Source: Bacteroidales bacterium (lineage in GTDB: Bacteria; Bacteroidota; Bacteroidia; Bacteroidales; ML635J-15). From it: a stretch of DNA of 61,207 nt. A model generated the notes under the pieces. The model saw only the letters and a program-made list of their open reading frames with translations, was not told the DNA's origin and ran no database searches. The position numbers and the translations under genes are program-made. This document shows positions 61,200 through 61,207 of this stretch, piece by piece. The first letter of the stretch is position 1, and every line of letters begins with the position of its first letter. The DNA lies in the NCBI GenBank assembly GCA_027858835.1, contig JAQIBY010000052.1:1-61207 (forward strand). The letters run 5' to 3'.

Positions 61200-61207
61200 A
61201 TATTTTT

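Overview
The window is about 61 kb of AT-rich DNA from a member of the Bacteroidota, most likely a Bacteroidales-type organism. The evidence is: many secreted proteins ending in a type IX secretion (T9SS, type A) sorting domain with the YPNP motif; promoters of the Bacteroidota type (-7 TAnnTTTG, sometimes with -33 TTTG about 19-20 bp upstream); a CarboxypepD_reg/TonB-dependent receptor; FISUMP and DUF5686 proteins; a fused MurF-alanine racemase; and almost no Shine-Dalgarno signals. I saw no tRNA, rRNA or CRISPR array.

Layout. 1-5 kb: a GC-rich palindromic element, a polyprenol-phosphate mannosyltransferase-like GT2, two T9SS surface proteins with the same promoter type and an identical leader, and a nitroreductase. 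5.6-14.3 kb: a DUF1338 gene remnant, a FISUMP surface protein, a TPR/LuxR-type regulator, a CUB-containing T9SS protein and a TonB-dependent receptor. 14.4-20.8 kb: an accessory block bracketed by two copies of a 34-bp direct repeat. It holds a KilA-N gene broken by a 152-bp insertion, two divergent HNH endonucleases, a UvrD-type helicase with an embedded PD-(D/E)xK-like nuclease domain and a zinc ribbon, and two small outer-membrane proteins. 20.8-28.1 kb: a secreted TonB-like protein, a DUF285 (BspA-like) surface protein, a 1014-residue T9SS protein, and gene debris (a DUF285-protein fragment joined to the C-terminal half of an AlbA/RecG-like ATP-binding protein). 28.1-34.9 kb: two tandem secreted papain-like peptidases with EF-hand-like insertions and T9SS sorting domains.

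34.9-61 kb is mostly conserved core genome: PrsW-like protease, LolE-like permease, hotdog thioesterase, RRM protein, DUF5686 protein, KdsD, RecQ, an envelope cluster (GT2, GNAT, two flippase-like LPG_synthase_TM proteins), RsmA-MgtE, a MacB-like permease, another T9SS protein (paralogue of the one at 23.9 kb), a tightly overlapping operon tdk / murF-alr / GT2, and a plus-strand run of a conserved hypothetical protein, an M28 peptidase, RsmI and a coiled-coil lipoprotein.

The strongest candidates for something new are the repeat-bracketed HNH/HNH/helicase-nuclease block, the precise insertion in the KilA-N gene, and the tandem peptidases. All functions are read from motifs and family knowledge; no database search was run.
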